Of a stretch of 64,000 nt of DNA, positions 61,784 to 64,000 are shown piece by piece; the stretch's first letter is position 1, and each line of letters starts with the position of its first letter. A program made the translations under genes and the position numbers. Where the stretch lies: assembly GCA_012934845.2 (NCBI GenBank), contig WNNJ02002688.1, forward strand, positions 124,001-188,000, given 5' to 3'. Under the pieces are notes generated by a model, which saw only the letters and a list, made by a program, of their open reading frames with translations, was not told the DNA's origin and searched no databases. Source of the DNA: Pomphorhynchus laevis. Its lineage: Eukaryota > Acanthocephala > Palaeacanthocephala > Echinorhynchida > Pomphorhynchidae.

Positions 61784-62999
61784 AGGTTGCCCTCACCACT
61801 TTCCAGCCGTCGATGCAGCTCGTTGAAAGCCTCGTGTCTTCTCAAACGATCTGCAGGAGATAAATCACGGAGTATATGAAAATCAGAGCGCGATAATCTA
61901 AATGCATGCTTGAGTAGGAAGTCAACATGATCTTTTGAGTCTAGAACAACTTTTAAAAGTCTAGGTCTATCAGAAAGTTTCTTGCCTAGACGAAAAACTC
62001 TTCGAACTTTAAGACACTTCGCAACATCCACATCGCTCTGGAGAAAAATCTTAGAAAACACTGTGCGAAAATGCACAATATCGTCATCCAGTCTACTTTG
62101 GGGATTGTTACTGAGAGATTCTTCAACACCGCTCACGATAACGTTTAACTCTCCTCTGGAGTTAAATTGTCTAGAGCTAAATTGTTTAGAGCTAGCAGAC
62201 GGAACTAATGAAAAATAAGTCTCAGGGGTAATTGATGGCCATCGATGATTTGGAGGAATCACTGCATGTTGTTTATTATTCGGAAGGCTAACTATTTGTC
62301 GTAGATTATCAATAGGCCTAACGATAATCTGACTAGCCTTTGCAAGATCCTTAACGCTCTCAATTAGCGGGGCTACTATAGGAGCAACAAATAAACTGCA
62401 GCGGGGATGCAGTAGCTGCGTTAAGCACAAGGACGCCCACTACAATCACTACCCAGAGGACAATTATGAGAACAATCACTGCCCGAGGAAGTGTTAACAT
62501 GAGTTGACAAATCAACATTCGCATACTTGAGGGCGGAACATTTGTCATCTACATCAAGACCGGCGCTGCTCGAGTCCAATATATGGGGATGAACAATAGA
62601 ATCCAAAACAGGAAGTTGTTTGAAGGAGTAATCCATCACATTAGTCTCATGCAATGCATCCCTAACGAAGCATTGAGTTGAATTGTTATTTAAGGGTATG
62701 ATTGAACGATCGTTCATTTCTAACTTCGACTGCTGCGTGAGAGAATGATTGAGTACATGAATAGCATTATTGGTTCCTATCTCAGATGATTTTGGAGTGG
62801 CCGAAACAATAATTCCTGACGACGAGCTGCTTGACTGCCTGAACGCTTCTGAACTCCTTTCTGGTTCGTCAATACTATAATCTTCCCCATCGCTGTGACT
62901 GTTTGAATCTGCGTTCCTCTCCAAAGCATTTATTGATACTTGCTCGTCACAATGGCCCTTTAACAACAAGGAGAGCAATTCGGAGGCAAGAACCCACAA
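61717..62999 (-). pseudogene. CR1/Jockey-type LINE ORF1 (two frames)
   Basis: Upstream part 62999-62421: acidic, Ser/Asn-rich, ending in Cys-containing SDCSHNCPLGSDCSG. Downstream part 62430-61717: VSGVEESLSNNPQSRLDDD, RPRLLKVVLDSKDHVDFLLK, RDLSPADRLRRHEAFNELHR and a basic, Trp-containing C-terminus. The two are joined by a frameshift near 62425. Further upstream, near 63209, MARTKKTETK may be the original N-terminus. Confidence 0.75.
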
Positions 63000-63360
63000 A
63001 CAAAATCCCTAGACAGTAGCGATTTCGTCAGGCAGGATGGAACTTTGACAGTTGTCCATATGTCGCATCCAGATCTGCTGTAAGAGACCTCGCGTTGCTG
63101 ATACACAAAGGAGGGGCTTTCTAATTTCGGTACAGTCTGATTGTGAGTACCGTTAATCTGCTGACTTGCTAAGCATTTTTCGTTTCTGTCTTCTTTGTTC
63201 TTGCCATCGATTGTTGTGTTAACTCGCTTCGCTTGTTGTAATTGAATAATTGTGTGTTTAAGCTTGTGTGTTCGTTGGGCTTGCTTGTAAGTAGTTGTGT
63301 ATTGTAAGTAGTAGTTGTATAGTCGACTGCTGTGTATTTACTTTAGATTGTAAGATGTTT
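63000..63360 (-). other. 5' part of minus-strand LINE
   Basis: Decayed ORF1 start and 5'UTR. The 5' end on minus is taken as ATCTTACAATCTAAAGTAAATACA near 63357, because the same sequence starts the plus-strand element at 63648. Confidence 0.55.
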
Positions 63361-63647
63361 GTTATTGTATAGAATGTGTATATTAATTAAATTGTAAGTA
63401 GTTAATAGGTATAACAAGATAGTTTAAACTATTTTATTTATAGCAAAAGAAAAATAAACAATAACACCATAAATTTGACTAATAGGTTTTAATTAATTTT
63501 TAATTAAACTCAGTGTACGCCGTTTGTCGAGTACCAGCGCTAGTAGGATGTCCCCTTGTTGATCGTGCAGCCCGGATGCACATTGATGTAGATTTGGCCA
63601 TAACGATGCTTATTTTAACGACCTTAACATAAGTCTTGGTTATTATA

Positions 63648-64000
63648 AATCTTACAATCTAAAGTAAATACAATAAATAACATACAATTACTTACATAAA
63701 TACAACGACAACCAAACGACAACCTTCGACGACAACTAACGACAACCATCGACAACCAACGACAACGACAACCAAACGACAACCTTCGACGACAACTAAC
63801 GACAACCATCGACAACCATCCGCTTGACAATTATCGACAACCATCGACAACCATCGACGACATCCGCTCGCTACTACTAACGCGAACTACTTACAATTAA
63901 CTACTTACAATTATTTAAAAATCGTAAACTATTGCAACCTACAGTTAATCGGTGCCAAGAAGAAAAATCTACCAAAAGCCAAGCGAGCAATCTCTGTTGA
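63648..64000 (+). mobile_element. 5' end of a plus-strand LINE (runs off the window)
   Basis: Starts with atcttacaatctaaagtaaataca, the inverse of 63335-63358, followed by the GACAACC minisatellite (63711-63880) and ctacttacaattaactact. At 63962 gtgccaagaagaaaaatc parallels the MARTKK start of the minus-strand element, so ORF1 probably begins here. Confidence 0.55.
63711..63880 (+). repeat. GACAACC minisatellite
   Basis: Higher-order repeat: acgacaaccaaacgacaacc-ttcgacgacaactaacgacaaccatcgacaacca occurs twice with small changes. Matches 54880-54985 inverted. Confidence 0.92.

Overview
The window is nuclear DNA from an invertebrate animal. It is strongly AT-rich and carries one clear host gene, a spliced mitochondrial pyruvate carboxylase, embedded in dense transposable-element debris. 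The host gene, the spliceosomal introns (GT-AG), the permuted Penelope-like elements and the mix of Jockey/CR1-type LINEs all fit an invertebrate. I cannot name the phylum from sequence alone.

Layout. 0-2.0 kb: LINE fragments and a foldback repeat. 2.8-23.3 kb (minus strand): a complete pyruvate carboxylase gene of ten coding exons (1186 codons plus stop). Every splice junction could be read by eye, and the conserved motifs of biotin carboxylase, carboxyltransferase and the biotin-carrier domain are intact. Its introns hold fragments of Penelope-like elements, a LINE-like RT pseudogene, foldback repeats and recent tandem duplications. 23.3-31.0 kb: no host gene recognised; decayed Penelope-like copies, a foldback element and a tRNA-derived SINE-like insert. 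31.0-38.5 kb: two related Jockey-like LINEs head to head; the plus-strand copy keeps a full 819-codon endonuclease-RT ORF. 38.7-41.7 kb: the longest Penelope-like element, with its GIY-YIG endonuclease N-terminal to the RT (the permuted order known for the Naiad clade). 41.7-47.5 kb: CR1-like fragments abutting a truncated Ty3/Gypsy gag-pol. 47.5-50.4 kb: a LINE-like RT pseudogene, a second 3' end of it, and a foldback element. 50.5-55 kb: a CR1-like LINE with ORF1 and a broken ORF2. 55-58 kb: satellite-like repeats and LINE 3' fragments. 58-63.4 kb: another CR1/Jockey-type LINE with an internal junction duplication. 63.65-64 kb: the 5' end of a plus-strand LINE that runs off the window.

The genes do not form a pathway. 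The host gene makes oxaloacetate from pyruvate in mitochondria; nearly everything else is retrotransposon machinery (endonucleases, reverse transcriptases, zinc-knuckle nucleic-acid-binding proteins) in various stages of decay. The most distinctive signals are the permuted Penelope-like family, present only on the minus strand here, and a set of scattered motifs of the form CTGANGA-T-hairpin-GAAA whose six-base stem changes between copies but keeps pairing. These resemble hammerhead ribozyme cores and in three places occur as inverted pairs.
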